Source: Opitutales bacterium (GTDB taxonomy: Bacteria; Verrucomicrobiota; Verrucomicrobiia; Opitutales; Seribacteraceae). Taken from it: a stretch of 64,000 nucleotides of DNA. The DNA is taken from assembly GCA_029254745.1 (NCBI GenBank), contig JAQWWZ010000033.1, positions 45,830-109,829 on the forward strand, written 5' to 3'. The position numbers and the translations under genes are program-made. The notes beneath the pieces were generated by a model, which saw only the letters and a list, made by a program, of their open reading frames with translations, did not search any database and was not told where the DNA came from. Of this stretch, positions 1 through 9,040 are shown in pieces; the first letter of the stretch is position 1; each line of letters begins with the position of its first letter.

Positions 1-343
1 AGTATTCCTGGTAATTACAACATCCTACTATGCCTGTCTGCTCCCGGTTATTCATGGTAAGCCTGTAGATATAAAAAGAAGGCTTTGCATCTTTCTGCAG
101 AATATTTTCGGACCGTAACAGATTTAAATTTTTTAAACCCTGTTCATACACTTCTGTCCCATACGGGTCGATGTCGTCTGACAACTCGAGCTCGGGCTTT
201 ATGACGCGAAGAAAGGAGTATTTATTGCCGTCGGCTTCTTCCCTTGCCTCTTGCGTATTTAATACATCATAAGGACGTGAAGCGACTGCTTTAGCGTGAA
301 TAGGTTGTGGGCGTAATGCTCTAAATGGTTTAAATATGGCCAT
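1..343 (-). CDS. DUF1015 family protein, N-terminal part (cut by left edge)
   Basis: Reading the minus strand from the ATG at 343 gives an open frame of 114 codons to the window edge, beginning MAIFKPFRALRPQP and containing SRPYDVLNTQEAREEADGN. This opening (P-F-[RK]-[AG]-L-R-P, then A..ASRPYDV, then N..SFLRVIKPE) is the N-terminal signature of DUF1015, a widespread family of unknown biochemical role often found near serine-biosynthesis genes. It lies 42 nt downstream of csrA on the same strand and may share its transcript, although it is not a flagellar gene by family. The C-terminal three quarters are outside the window. Family assignment is by pattern recognition; function is unknown. Confidence 0.75.
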   Translation of the reverse strand, partial: MAIFKPFRALRPQPIHAKAVASRPYDVLNTQEAREEADGNKYSFLRVIKPELELSDDIDPYGTEVYEQGLKNLNLLRSENILQKDAKPSFYIYRLTMNNREQTGIVGCCNYQEY

Positions 344-385
344 GGTGGTGCTATGATGGAAGTAATAAAATGGTAAGGTTAATCC

Positions 386-688
386 TTACTCTTCAAACTT
401 TTTTTCGTGTGAAGCAACTTTTTTGGCTTTGAATTGCTCAATCAGTTTTTTAGCTGAACCAGCAGCCAATGTACTTTTAAGAAGTCCTTTCTGTTTCGGA
501 ATACCCGAGACTGCTGCTTCCTGATTGGATGATTGCATTTCCTCTAAGATCTCTCTTCGAAAGATTGAGATTGATCGGGGTGCAGAGATCCCAATTTTAA
601 CAGAATCACCTTCAATTTTGGTTATAGAAATTTCAATTTCATCACCAATCTTTATGCCTTGCTCTACTTTACGAGATAAAATCAACAT
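386..688 (-). CDS. csrA: Carbon storage regulator CsrA with long C-terminal tail
   Basis: CsrA is a dimeric RNA-binding protein that binds GGA motifs near ribosome binding sites and represses or stabilises target mRNAs; in many flagellated bacteria flagellin mRNA is the main target. The first 50 residues are canonical: MLILSRKVEQGIKIGDEIEI, then VKIGISAPRSISIFRREI, including the RNA-contacting Arg of the last strand. Typical CsrA is about 60-75 aa; here a tail of about 45 residues follows, rich in Lys, Ser and Gln and ending HEKKFEE. It is 17 nt downstream of fliW, the gene of its protein antagonist, and at the end of the flagellar run, fitting the FliW-CsrA-flagellin control loop. The core assignment is secure; the role of the tail is unknown. 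Confidence 0.93.
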   Translation of the reverse strand: MLILSRKVEQGIKIGDEIEISITKIEGDSVKIGISAPRSISIFRREILEEMQSSNQEAAVSGIPKQKGLLKSTLAAGSAKKLIEQFKAKKVASHEKKFEE

Positions 689-705
689 GGTCTCAAATTT
701 TGAAA

Positions 706-1167
706 TTAGAGACCTTCACCACCAACATCAAGAATGTGGCGGGCAGAATAATCTTCATGATTATTGATGATACATTGTTTGCCGGTTAATGTCTTACGAT
801 TGACTATAATGGGACCGACAAGGTTGAGGGAAATTTTGTTAGCTTGGTCAGGAAGTAATGTGACAATGTTTAAAATCATGGTATCCTCGGGACCAGTGAT
901 TCCGAGTATTTTAATGTCAGCATCGGCAATTTCTACAGAATAATCTGGAAGAACTCCGCCAGGTTCTAAAACCACAAAAGCCAATCCGTCTTCTTTTTCT
1001 TCTCTTAACCACATGAATGGCAACTCTTCCTTATCAAACATGAGTTCCATCGCTCGAATCTGAGAAAACCCAAACAATCCTTGCGGTAAAATTAGCTTAT
1101 TTTGACTGATTGAAGCGTCAAGCTCCGGGTTGTTGGAATCTTCTCCTAAATTGAGTTTCATATGCAA
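706..1167 (-). CDS. fliW: Flagellar assembly factor FliW
   Basis: FliW binds both flagellin and CsrA. When flagellin is exported, free FliW sequesters CsrA and relieves repression of flagellin translation. The 153-aa protein shows the family pattern: an early I.FPQGL-like LILPQGLFGF, then PFMWLREEKEDGLAFVVLEP, then a C-terminal VNRKTLTGKQCI(I) strand (usual form: N..t..g.Q.vl). It starts 4 nt after the flgL stop and is followed by csrA, the common order. A second in-frame Met at residue 3 is an alternative start. Confidence 0.93.
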   Translation of the reverse strand: MHMKLNLGEDSNNPELDASISQNKLILPQGLFGFSQIRAMELMFDKEELPFMWLREEKEDGLAFVVLEPGGVLPDYSVEIADADIKILGITGPEDTMILNIVTLLPDQANKISLNLVGPIIVNRKTLTGKQCIINNHEDYSARHILDVGGEGL

Positions 1168-1171
1168 AAAC

Positions 1172-4100
1172 TTACAGGTAATTCAGTAAGGATGTATTCA
1201 GAAGTTGTGCTCCTACTTGCATGGCTGCCTGGTAAGCTGTGGAGACACGAGAGAGCCTCATGATCGCTTCTGAAAGATCAATATCCAAGTCTCTGGAAAT
1301 TCTTTGATCGAGTTGCATGAAGTAGTCTTCGTCATGAGCCTTGACTGTTTCCATACGAACCATACTCGCAGTGAGTTCACCCATTTTGTCAATAATGTTG
1401 TCTTCAAGCTCAATCAACTTTTTCTCCGAATCTTCAACTTCCTGGGAATAAAAAGAAGGAGTCGCGTCTGCTAAACCATCTCGGAGTTCAACCAAAGTGT
1501 TGACCACATCGCCCAATTCAGCGGTGCCACCATCGGCTGAATTTAAAAATGAAGTAATGGCACTTTCCTTGCCCACATAAAATTTAGAATTATTTTCAGA
1601 CCCCGTGTACGAAACATTAATGATCTCCCCTTTTTCATTACGGTGATCAAGAAAAGTCTTCGATCCTGTAGCAAAGGAGAAGGTGTCACCGAGTCGGGGA
1701 CCTGTTGGGGCAAGGCTTTGGATAGGCTCATCAGGTTGAATGAGCTCAAAACCAGCAATTCGGTACGGTCCCGGGTCATTGGGATTTTCTTGCCATAATA
1801 CAGTTGCCTCTAGGATATCATTTCCGACTTGGATTGTAACTTTTTGGAAATCTTGAGGGATGCTACCATCCTGAAAGAAATATCTGCCTGCATCTTCAAC
1901 TTTTAAACCGACTACATTTCCATTTGCATCGACAACAGCCTTGGCTGATGCATCGGAACCAGCTGCCCCGGCTGAAGGCACAGTAACTTTCGGAGCATCT
2001 TGACGATTGGCATCAAATTGAAGAACATGCTGTAGAGGGTTATCAACTACCTCCCATATATAGTTCGTAACTTGGGATTGTCCGTCTACACTAGGAATTA
2101 GCTCAGAATCAGGCAAAATCATTTCGGTTGAGCCAAGAAAATCAGCTGATGGCAAGAAGTTATTGAAATTGTCGCGCAGGCTTCGGTAATATTGGCCGTC
2201 ATAGAGAACAATGTCTCCAGAATGATATGTTTTGTTTGAAGACCACTCCGTACCTTGGGTTCGAACTTCAGCGGGAACTTTTAACATTTTGTTATTAGCC
2301 AAAAGAGCTTCAAAGGCTTCGTTGCTGTCAATGGTAGCTGTATCAGTTGAAACATAGTAAGCTTTTTCTTCCTGATGGAAAACATAATCACCAGTTTCTA
2401 GAGAAAGTTGAGTGTTTTCAGCAGCACTAGAAAAAACCTTTTCTTGTCCCTCTTTGGGCAGGGTTGTAAGTTTAAATACTGTACCGTCACTGCGAGCTGA
2501 TGCTTCACGAATATTGGCTACAGATGCTGACGGATTACTTGGATCAAATCCTTCTGCGGTCGTGTCCGTATTAGAATTAGCGGTTGCGATAAAGTATTTG
2601 TCAAGAGTCTCATCGTAAATGTACTCACCTTTTAATAAGTTAAAGGGTTCGCCCTCAGTGATTTCTATAACATTCGGCGGGAATTCATCTTGAATGGAAA
2701 GCCACAATGAACTATCAGTTACTAGCCCATCTTCCGAGGGGATGAAATACTGTCCTTCGAGTTGCTCCACGGGTTGCTCAAAAGTAATCATTTGGCTTGA
2801 AATCACCTGGCTTCCCTCAGCAGCCGCTGCTAGCCTGTATTCCTGAGTTTGGTGGTCAAAATAAACGGTTCCTTCAGATTCTGAACCACTAACATCAAAA
2901 GTGGCCACTGGGTAAGAAATTGTTTTAACCTTTTCTTCTGCAAGTTTATCCAAGTCTTCAGGAGTTGCACCGACCGGAAGTGCATCTTTTGAAAAAAGTA
3001 GAATGTTACTATTATGACTCTTGGCCTCCGAGAATTCGTTAAATAACATACCGTCTAATGAAACATGAAATTCTTTGAGTGACATACCTGAAGCTTCGAC
3101 ACTCCAATCCTCTCGATCCACATTATAACCGGATGGTAGTTCTTTCCAGTAGTTCGAACTAGCTGAAGTAGGTTTGTGATTAAAATTATCGTTAATTTGG
3201 GATTCCCATAGTTTCCCTTCGAACTCAATAATGCTACCTAATTCATAGGTTTGAAGCCTCTTCCAAGGATCTGAATGCGTAACAGAAAGCTGTGTTGTTC
3301 CCTCAGTAGAAGAAATGCCCACACTGATTTCTTGCGTCCAAGTTGGATCAAGAGAATCTTTGGGAACTTCCTCAAAGGTGATGTTTTCATTCTCAGCGTT
3401 CACAGTTATGGGACTGAAGCTGTTTTGGTCGGCTAAATTAAATGATTGAAAGGAAGAACCAGTAAAATAAACAGGCTCACCTTCCAGGAGTTCAGAAAAG
3501 TCAATATTTGCTGTTGTTGCTTGACCCTCAACAGCGGCGGTAACATCGGTCAAGACACCATTTGCTTTGGCAGAGACAGCAGCAATGGAAGATCCAAGAC
3601 TAGACCACTTCGATGAATTCCCCGGGTTAGTAATGTCATAATCCGCAGAGGCAGCATCGTTGCTTACAGCGACAGAAGCTTCATAATAAACACCGTTGTA
3701 TCTAACCACAGAACCCTGTGCATAAGTAGAAACATTCCACTCTGTGGAAAGAGAAGACGCAGCAGCAGCATCAAAAGAATAAAATGATCCACTATCTTGA
3801 ACAACATCACCAGCAGAATAGTTAGCGAATGAGTCAAATTGCCCCTTCATGATCTCACCCGCAACAACAACCTGCTGATTATCTGCCTGAAGAACCTCAC
3901 CAGCAGAGTAGGCTAAGTTAGGATTAAAAGATTCAAGCCCTGCAGGATTGTGGGGCACATCGTTACTCTGGGTTCCATTTGGATCTACGACCTTGTGCCA
4001 TACCCCATCATGAAAAACAAAATCATCCTTTACATACTCGTCTGGTCCCCAGTTACCTTTTACGGGTGCCTTAAACTGAAGAAAACGAGGATTTTCTGCA

Positions 4101-5155
4101 TCGGTGATATCGTCATACACACGATCGCCTGCTTTGAAAGAAAGGTTGTCACTCCAAAGTGAAAATGAACCATTTGGGGACTCAAATACAGCATCATCAA
4201 CTGCTTTTTTCTCCGACGGAGTTAAATCACTGTAAGAGGAACCGGGATACAATATTTCAGTTTGATTTACCCTTTTGGCTTCAATTTGGTTAGGGTAATA
4301 ATGGCTCGGATCCCATTGAGTTAAATACTCTGCCTTGGCATTGTAAGTTTTACCAACCGTACCATAGACAAGTAATTCTCCGTTGGTGGAAATTTCTGAG
4401 TAAAGATTGATGTCACTATCCCGTGGAGTACTTGAACCCACTGATCCTCGGATGAATGCGTTGTAGTTTTCCCCGCTAAGCGGAGTGAAATCAGCAAGAA
4501 TTTCTGGATCAGAATTAACAAGTTCATTTGCAATTTCTGTAATTTTTTCCGTAGTCAGTCCATCAGCCGTTGCTTTGACAACATATTCTCTGCCGTTAAG
4601 GTGAAAGACTACCTCTTCCCCTGCTTTTATTTGCCTTAAACCATCGGGGCCAACTTCACCAACAAAACTGGCATCCAGCGATATTGTAGAGTTTTGCTCT
4701 TTGCCGAGTTGTACCACAGAATTTCCAAACTCAGGTTTGAGTTGAGTACCTGCAAAAAGTGCCCGTCCCCTGTGTGTTGCGTTTATGCGGTTCAGAGCCT
4801 CCTCAATAAGTTGGTTTATCTCGTTGCCATAGGTCTCCATCGCAGGACCATTTAAGCTCGAGCCTGCAACTCTTGATATTTCTTGAGCTCGTTGATTCAG
4901 TTCCCTAAGATTATCAAGATTAAGGTGTCCTGCATTGATGAACTCGGAAGCGTAGGAAGCATTCCTTTGGTATTGAGCAAGTTTTCCTTTTTCAGTGTCA
5001 ATATCAATGACACGCCCCAAACGCATTCCATCATCTTCGGGCAAGGTTATCTTTTGACCACTCGAGATTTGTTTGTCCAACTTGTAGCGCTGCATATCCA
5101 AATCACGAATAGTATTTGTGATGGAGTCGGAGACGCTGAGATTGGGTAGACGCAT
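1172..5155 (-). CDS. flgL: Giant flagellar hook-associated protein 3 (FlgL) with ~1000-residue insert
   Basis: FlgL joins the hook-associated protein FlgK to the flagellin filament. The N-terminal ~140 residues (MRLPNLSVSDSITNTIRDLD, then KQISSGQKITLPEDDGMRLG, then the FAGTQ motif) and the C-terminal ~150 residues (helical, ending LSRVSTAYQAAMQVGAQLLN) are the flagellin-like D0/D1 parts. Between them lies an insert of about 1000 residues, making the protein 1327 aa against 300-500 usually. The insert has repeated short modules resembling carbohydrate-binding CBM5/12 units (Y..G..V.Y.G..Y.S), for example near residues 372, 410, 477, 635 and 975, plus a V-D-x-N-G-x-V module near 1067-1090. The gene is 9 nt downstream of flgK and 4 nt before fliW. 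The ends are certain; the meaning of the insert is inferred. Confidence 0.93.
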   Translation of the reverse strand: MRLPNLSVSDSITNTIRDLDMQRYKLDKQISSGQKITLPEDDGMRLGRVIDIDTEKGKLAQYQRNASYASEFINAGHLNLDNLRELNQRAQEISRVAGSSLNGPAMETYGNEINQLIEEALNRINATHRGRALFAGTQLKPEFGNSVVQLGKEQNSTISLDASFVGEVGPDGLRQIKAGEEVVFHLNGREYVVKATADGLTTEKITEIANELVNSDPEILADFTPLSGENYNAFIRGSVGSSTPRDSDINLYSEISTNGELLVYGTVGKTYNAKAEYLTQWDPSHYYPNQIEAKRVNQTEILYPGSSYSDLTPSEKKAVDDAVFESPNGSFSLWSDNLSFKAGDRVYDDITDAENPRFLQFKAPVKGNWGPDEYVKDDFVFHDGVWHKVVDPNGTQSNDVPHNPAGLESFNPNLAYSAGEVLQADNQQVVVAGEIMKGQFDSFANYSAGDVVQDSGSFYSFDAAAASSLSTEWNVSTYAQGSVVRYNGVYYEASVAVSNDAASADYDITNPGNSSKWSSLGSSIAAVSAKANGVLTDVTAAVEGQATTANIDFSELLEGEPVYFTGSSFQSFNLADQNSFSPITVNAENENITFEEVPKDSLDPTWTQEISVGISSTEGTTQLSVTHSDPWKRLQTYELGSIIEFEGKLWESQINDNFNHKPTSASSNYWKELPSGYNVDREDWSVEASGMSLKEFHVSLDGMLFNEFSEAKSHNSNILLFSKDALPVGATPEDLDKLAEEKVKTISYPVATFDVSGSESEGTVYFDHQTQEYRLAAAAEGSQVISSQMITFEQPVEQLEGQYFIPSEDGLVTDSSLWLSIQDEFPPNVIEITEGEPFNLLKGEYIYDETLDKYFIATANSNTDTTAEGFDPSNPSASVANIREASARSDGTVFKLTTLPKEGQEKVFSSAAENTQLSLETGDYVFHQEEKAYYVSTDTATIDSNEAFEALLANNKMLKVPAEVRTQGTEWSSNKTYHSGDIVLYDGQYYRSLRDNFNNFLPSADFLGSTEMILPDSELIPSVDGQSQVTNYIWEVVDNPLQHVLQFDANRQDAPKVTVPSAGAAGSDASAKAVVDANGNVVGLKVEDAGRYFFQDGSIPQDFQKVTIQVGNDILEATVLWQENPNDPGPYRIAGFELIQPDEPIQSLAPTGPRLGDTFSFATGSKTFLDHRNEKGEIINVSYTGSENNSKFYVGKESAITSFLNSADGGTAELGDVVNTLVELRDGLADATPSFYSQEVEDSEKKLIELEDNIIDKMGELTASMVRMETVKAHDEDYFMQLDQRISRDLDIDLSEAIMRLSRVSTAYQAAMQVGAQLLNTSLLNYL

Positions 5156-5164
5156 GTAAGTAAA

Positions 5165-8100
5165 TTATTTAACCAATCCAAGCACAACAAGTTCGAGCAT
5201 TTTGTCGAGTGTATTTAATACGCGGGCAGAGGCTTGGAAAGATCGTTGAAATTGCATCAAGTCAGAAACTTCTTCGTCTACAGATACAGAGCTTACTGCA
5301 CGGCGTTGATCCAGAAGCAGAGTTTCGAGTGATTTTTGGTGCTCGAGGTTATCATTAAGATCTGAAAGGGAATTTCCAATGTCGGCATTCATTGTGGAAA
5401 TATGAGTAGTAAACTCTCCATCATTGGCTAAGTCGCCAATCTTGAAAGCAATCTCATTAGCTCCTTCTGCGAAATCGTGCGTCGATTTTAGGTTATCAAC
5501 TGTAAGATCATTATCAACCCTGAGACTACTCGCAAGATTCCAATCATTTTGTAAAACCGCATCAAAGGAAAAGTTATCACCGATAATAAATGCTTTTTCA
5601 CCCTGTTCGATCCTGAATGGAATGGTCTCGTATCCAAGCAAAAGAGATCTACCGTCGTCGTCTGTTCCAACTAGTTTGTCATTACCTGGGTAAGTTTCAT
5701 CAACTTCTAAAGTAACATGCTGCATCCTTCGTGCAGAAGCATAGAACTGATAAATATCTGTGTTGTTGGGGTCATCAAGAAATAACTTCAAGTCATCACT
5801 TTCTCTCACCAATGCTTGGTTGGGGACTTGTTCAGGAAAAATAGGAGTAGTGTTAACAATGGTAAAGGTATCAGATTCTGCTGTTGGCAGAGTCATGTTA
5901 ACCTCATCCCTAAAGAGCTCCAATTCACCAGTTCCTTCAACCCCGTAAAGCCCATACTCTTCCTCCATAATAAGATTGTTGCCAGCAACCGCACGGGTAA
6001 GAAAGGCATCGAATCCAAATAAATATCCACCCTGCTCGTCAGCGGGGTTGTAGATACTGTTCACTTGAGTCGCGAAATCTGAAACTAGATCATTGAGGCT
6101 CATCCGAAATCTTTCCATTTCGCCTGATCTTGCTGATTGATATCCATGAATAGATCCTGCGTTTAGATCCAATTCAATACCGTCCGAAAATATTGCATCA
6201 GAGGATGGAAAAGAATTACCAGCATTGAGAAGATTAAAAGTGGTAATTTCACCATTCTTTACAACAGCTTCGGCAATGCCAATATTAACTTCTTGAAGAA
6301 CACCATTTGAAAGATTGTGACCGGATGAAGAAACTTTACGGATGATGCTCGTGGGATCCGCATCAAGTGTTTTGGGTTTAAAGACATGGAAGTTTTTTGA
6401 CCATTCAGCAGCAGAAGGATCAAATGAGGCAAGGACCTCTTGATCGGTTATGATATTAGGTGCGGAATCTACAATAAAGTGCTGGTCACTCGCTTCATCA
6501 TAATAAATTTCATTATCAAAAAATTGCAGTGATCCCTGACTAGGGTCTAATTTCTTTACTGTATCCACGAAAGAATTCATCCTCACAAAAGAATCTGAAC
6601 TTTCAAAATTGGGTATATCTCCATCCGGCACATCTTTTACCGTTAAATAAAAGAGAGTTTCATTGGTGCTATTAAGACTCGAAATAATATCACCTTTAGA
6701 AAAAGATACTTCATCATTTTCGTCTACACCTTCAGGTTTGGCATTAGTTATAGAGGCAAGGTTTTCTCCAATAACCCATAAGCCGTCAAGTGCCTGATCA
6801 CCTGGTACCTTCGCTGTTTCAGTTCCATCTTGGTTGGTATTTGTAAGGATACCGGATAGATCAGTTCCTTTATTCAGATTTTGAAAAGCTTGGTAATAAG
6901 TGCCTTGGTATAAAATAACTTCACCCGCTAAATATGTTCGACTCGCAGTACCATCTGATCCTAGTTCTTCAGAAATAGGAGCCACTTCTTCTGTTGCTTG
7001 GAGAAATTTCCCTTCGTAGTAAATTTGATCACCCTGTTGAAAAGTCTCAATGTCTGAATGTCTCTTTTTAATTTCTTGCACCTGCCCGTTTGGCCAAGTG
7101 GTAATTTTCATAAATTTCCGGGTATCAGTAACATCGTCTCCCTTTTGGCTATTTGTGAGAGCTTGGTAATAAGAATCACCTTGAAAAAAGACATCTCCCT
7201 CTTTGCGAGCAATTTCCGTCAAGACTGGAACAGTATTTAATTTCTGCCCTCCAGTAACAGTTGAAATCTCCCCACCATCATCTACGGGTGCGTTAATCCC
7301 CCCTTCTCCTCCAAGGAGAGCACCAGCATTTGCAACATCATTATTCGGAAGAACATCAACATTTACAAGTGGATCGCCCTGTTGAACTTCATCTCCCTCC
7401 TCTACAAAAACTTGATTAATTGTCCCACCTTTTGGAGCAGATACAACCTCACCGTTCTCAGTCTCAATGAGATTAGATGTTGGTTTGGGCGGTAATAAGG
7501 ATACAAGGATTGGACCATCAGAATCATTGTAAAGAGATCCACCATCAAGTACTTCGAACCGACCAAGGTTTCCATTTGCATCAACCTTTGCTCGAACCTT
7601 TGCTGTTTTCCCGTTGGGGTCAGCAGGTGCAGCAATTACAAACTCCTGTCCCCAGTCGTTGGATATATTTTTAGGCCCCATGGGGTCAAGAAGGTTGACC
7701 TTCTCGTTGGCGGTTCCATTAACATACAAATTGATAAAGCCAGATGGTTTTCCGTCTACAACATCCTCCTCGACTTTAAAGTCCATCAGTTGCGATAATT
7801 CTTCAAGTAATGCCTGTCTTTTATCACGGTAAGTTACAGCTTTACCTTTATCCTGAAGTTCAAAGCGACGAACCTGTTTGTTCACTTCGTGAAGCTGTTC
7901 TAAAACACGGTTTACATCATCAACAGATCTTTTGACCGTTTCTGAGAGATCTTCCTCTATGGAGTCTAAGCTACTTCCAGCATCATTAAATCTTTTTACC
8001 AGCGTTTGAGTTTTGTTAAAAAGTTCTTGTTTAATCGTTGGCTCATCCGGAGAAGCGGATAGCTCTTGAAATGCGTTAAAAAAGTCGTTGAGTGCCCGAG

Positions 8101-8482
8101 TAAGACTGCCAGGTGCAAGGTCACTATCGTGCAGATCATCAAGGCCTACATTAATGCCATTACGAGTTATGGTTTCACCCAATGCTCCCTGTAGAAGATC
8201 TAATATTTCTTTTTGGGCTTCGAGACTTGCTGTTTCTGATAGTTCATTAACAACTCGTTTGTCTAGTAATTCTGATCTGGCATGCTCCAAACCAGCGGCT
8301 TCAAGACCAGATGTTTGTAGTTCACCAAAACTACCATACATGACTCCCTCCCTAGCTAAGACTTTCTGGCGGGCGTAGGATTCGTCATTTACATGAGCCA
8401 AATTTTGGCCAGCAATTTCAGCAGTCTTCGCGTGATAGCGTAAAGCTTCACTGTTTTTGCTTATTTCACCTAGTAAGGACAT
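5165..8482 (-). CDS. flgK: Giant flagellar hook-associated protein 1 (FlgK) with large insert
   Basis: FlgK caps the hook and starts the hook-filament junction. The N-terminus (AEIAGQNLAHVNDESYARQK, a form of the rod/hook NxAN..T.gY motif) and the C-terminus (VDEEVSDLMQFQRSFQASAR, LNTLDKMLELVV) are diagnostic. The protein is 1105 aa; 450-650 is usual. The insert spans roughly residues 285-800. It contains a V-D-A-N-G module (299-319), a two-half biotin/lipoyl-like segment (344-375 and 396-424; see findings), and CBM5/12-like modules at 426-442, 481-497 and 517-535. A second V-K-N-G-x-I module lies near 737-760. It follows flgN, its export chaperone gene, by 16 nt and is followed closely by the similarly enlarged flgL. 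Confidence 0.94.
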   Translation of the reverse strand: MSLLGEISKNSEALRYHAKTAEIAGQNLAHVNDESYARQKVLAREGVMYGSFGELQTSGLEAAGLEHARSELLDKRVVNELSETASLEAQKEILDLLQGALGETITRNGINVGLDDLHDSDLAPGSLTRALNDFFNAFQELSASPDEPTIKQELFNKTQTLVKRFNDAGSSLDSIEEDLSETVKRSVDDVNRVLEQLHEVNKQVRRFELQDKGKAVTYRDKRQALLEELSQLMDFKVEEDVVDGKPSGFINLYVNGTANEKVNLLDPMGPKNISNDWGQEFVIAAPADPNGKTAKVRAKVDANGNLGRFEVLDGGSLYNDSDGPILVSLLPPKPTSNLIETENGEVVSAPKGGTINQVFVEEGDEVQQGDPLVNVDVLPNNDVANAGALLGGEGGINAPVDDGGEISTVTGGQKLNTVPVLTEIARKEGDVFFQGDSYYQALTNSQKGDDVTDTRKFMKITTWPNGQVQEIKKRHSDIETFQQGDQIYYEGKFLQATEEVAPISEELGSDGTASRTYLAGEVILYQGTYYQAFQNLNKGTDLSGILTNTNQDGTETAKVPGDQALDGLWVIGENLASITNAKPEGVDENDEVSFSKGDIISSLNSTNETLFYLTVKDVPDGDIPNFESSDSFVRMNSFVDTVKKLDPSQGSLQFFDNEIYYDEASDQHFIVDSAPNIITDQEVLASFDPSAAEWSKNFHVFKPKTLDADPTSIIRKVSSSGHNLSNGVLQEVNIGIAEAVVKNGEITTFNLLNAGNSFPSSDAIFSDGIELDLNAGSIHGYQSARSGEMERFRMSLNDLVSDFATQVNSIYNPADEQGGYLFGFDAFLTRAVAGNNLIMEEEYGLYGVEGTGELELFRDEVNMTLPTAESDTFTIVNTTPIFPEQVPNQALVRESDDLKLFLDDPNNTDIYQFYASARRMQHVTLEVDETYPGNDKLVGTDDDGRSLLLGYETIPFRIEQGEKAFIIGDNFSFDAVLQNDWNLASSLRVDNDLTVDNLKSTHDFAEGANEIAFKIGDLANDGEFTTHISTMNADIGNSLSDLNDNLEHQKSLETLLLDQRRAVSSVSVDEEVSDLMQFQRSFQASARVLNTLDKMLELVVLGLVK

Positions 8483-8498
8483 GTTAAAAAACTAAAAG

Positions 8499-9026
8499 TT
8501 AGGCAGATTCGTTGATACTTGAACGATTCTGAGAAAGATTATGTACATTGCCACTTCGACTGTATGTTTTGGAGTGGGCACTGGGGTTGGTTACACTTAG
8601 GATTTGTTCGGTAACTTCGCTTAAACGGCTGAGCAAGCGTTGGTTCTGCTCAATCTTTGAGCGAATCTTGCTGATTAAGTTATTAATTTCTTCAACCAAA
8701 CTTTCAAACATGGGGCGGGTAACATCGGGAAAGTGAGGAATAAGCTCGGTTAAGTTTGATTCGACAGGTGCTCCAAAAGAATCAGCAAGACTGGTCACAA
8801 AACCCTTTCTTCTTCTTTGAAGAATTTGACTTGCTTCCATTTGAGTTTGAACAGACTGGTTGATTTCGAGGAGACTTTCAGGTCGTCTTTCTAAAATATT
8901 TTGCTGCTGAGCAGATAGCAAGCCAATCAGACCTCCGTATTCCTGAAGTTCATCACGAAGTAAACCGAGTAAATCTTCCCATTTGAAGGAGGAGATAGGA
9001 GCAGTGTTTTGTATGAGTGATGGCAT
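8499..9026 (-). CDS. flgN: FlgN-type export chaperone for FlgK/FlgL
   Basis: FlgN proteins are small, helical, cytoplasmic chaperones that hold FlgK and FlgL before export. This 175-aa protein is almost entirely helical with a Gln-rich heptad pattern (LRDELQEYGGLIGLLSAQQQ, then an Arg-rich RRRKGF, then LISKIRSKIEQNQRLLSRL), which matches the family. It stands immediately upstream of flgK and downstream of the flgJ-like gene, the usual place. Sequence conservation in this family is weak, so position carries much of the assignment. Confidence 0.82.
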   Translation of the reverse strand: MPSLIQNTAPISSFKWEDLLGLLRDELQEYGGLIGLLSAQQQNILERRPESLLEINQSVQTQMEASQILQRRRKGFVTSLADSFGAPVESNLTELIPHFPDVTRPMFESLVEEINNLISKIRSKIEQNQRLLSRLSEVTEQILSVTNPSAHSKTYSRSGNVHNLSQNRSSINESA

Positions 9027-9040
9027 AAAAAATGAAAGAT

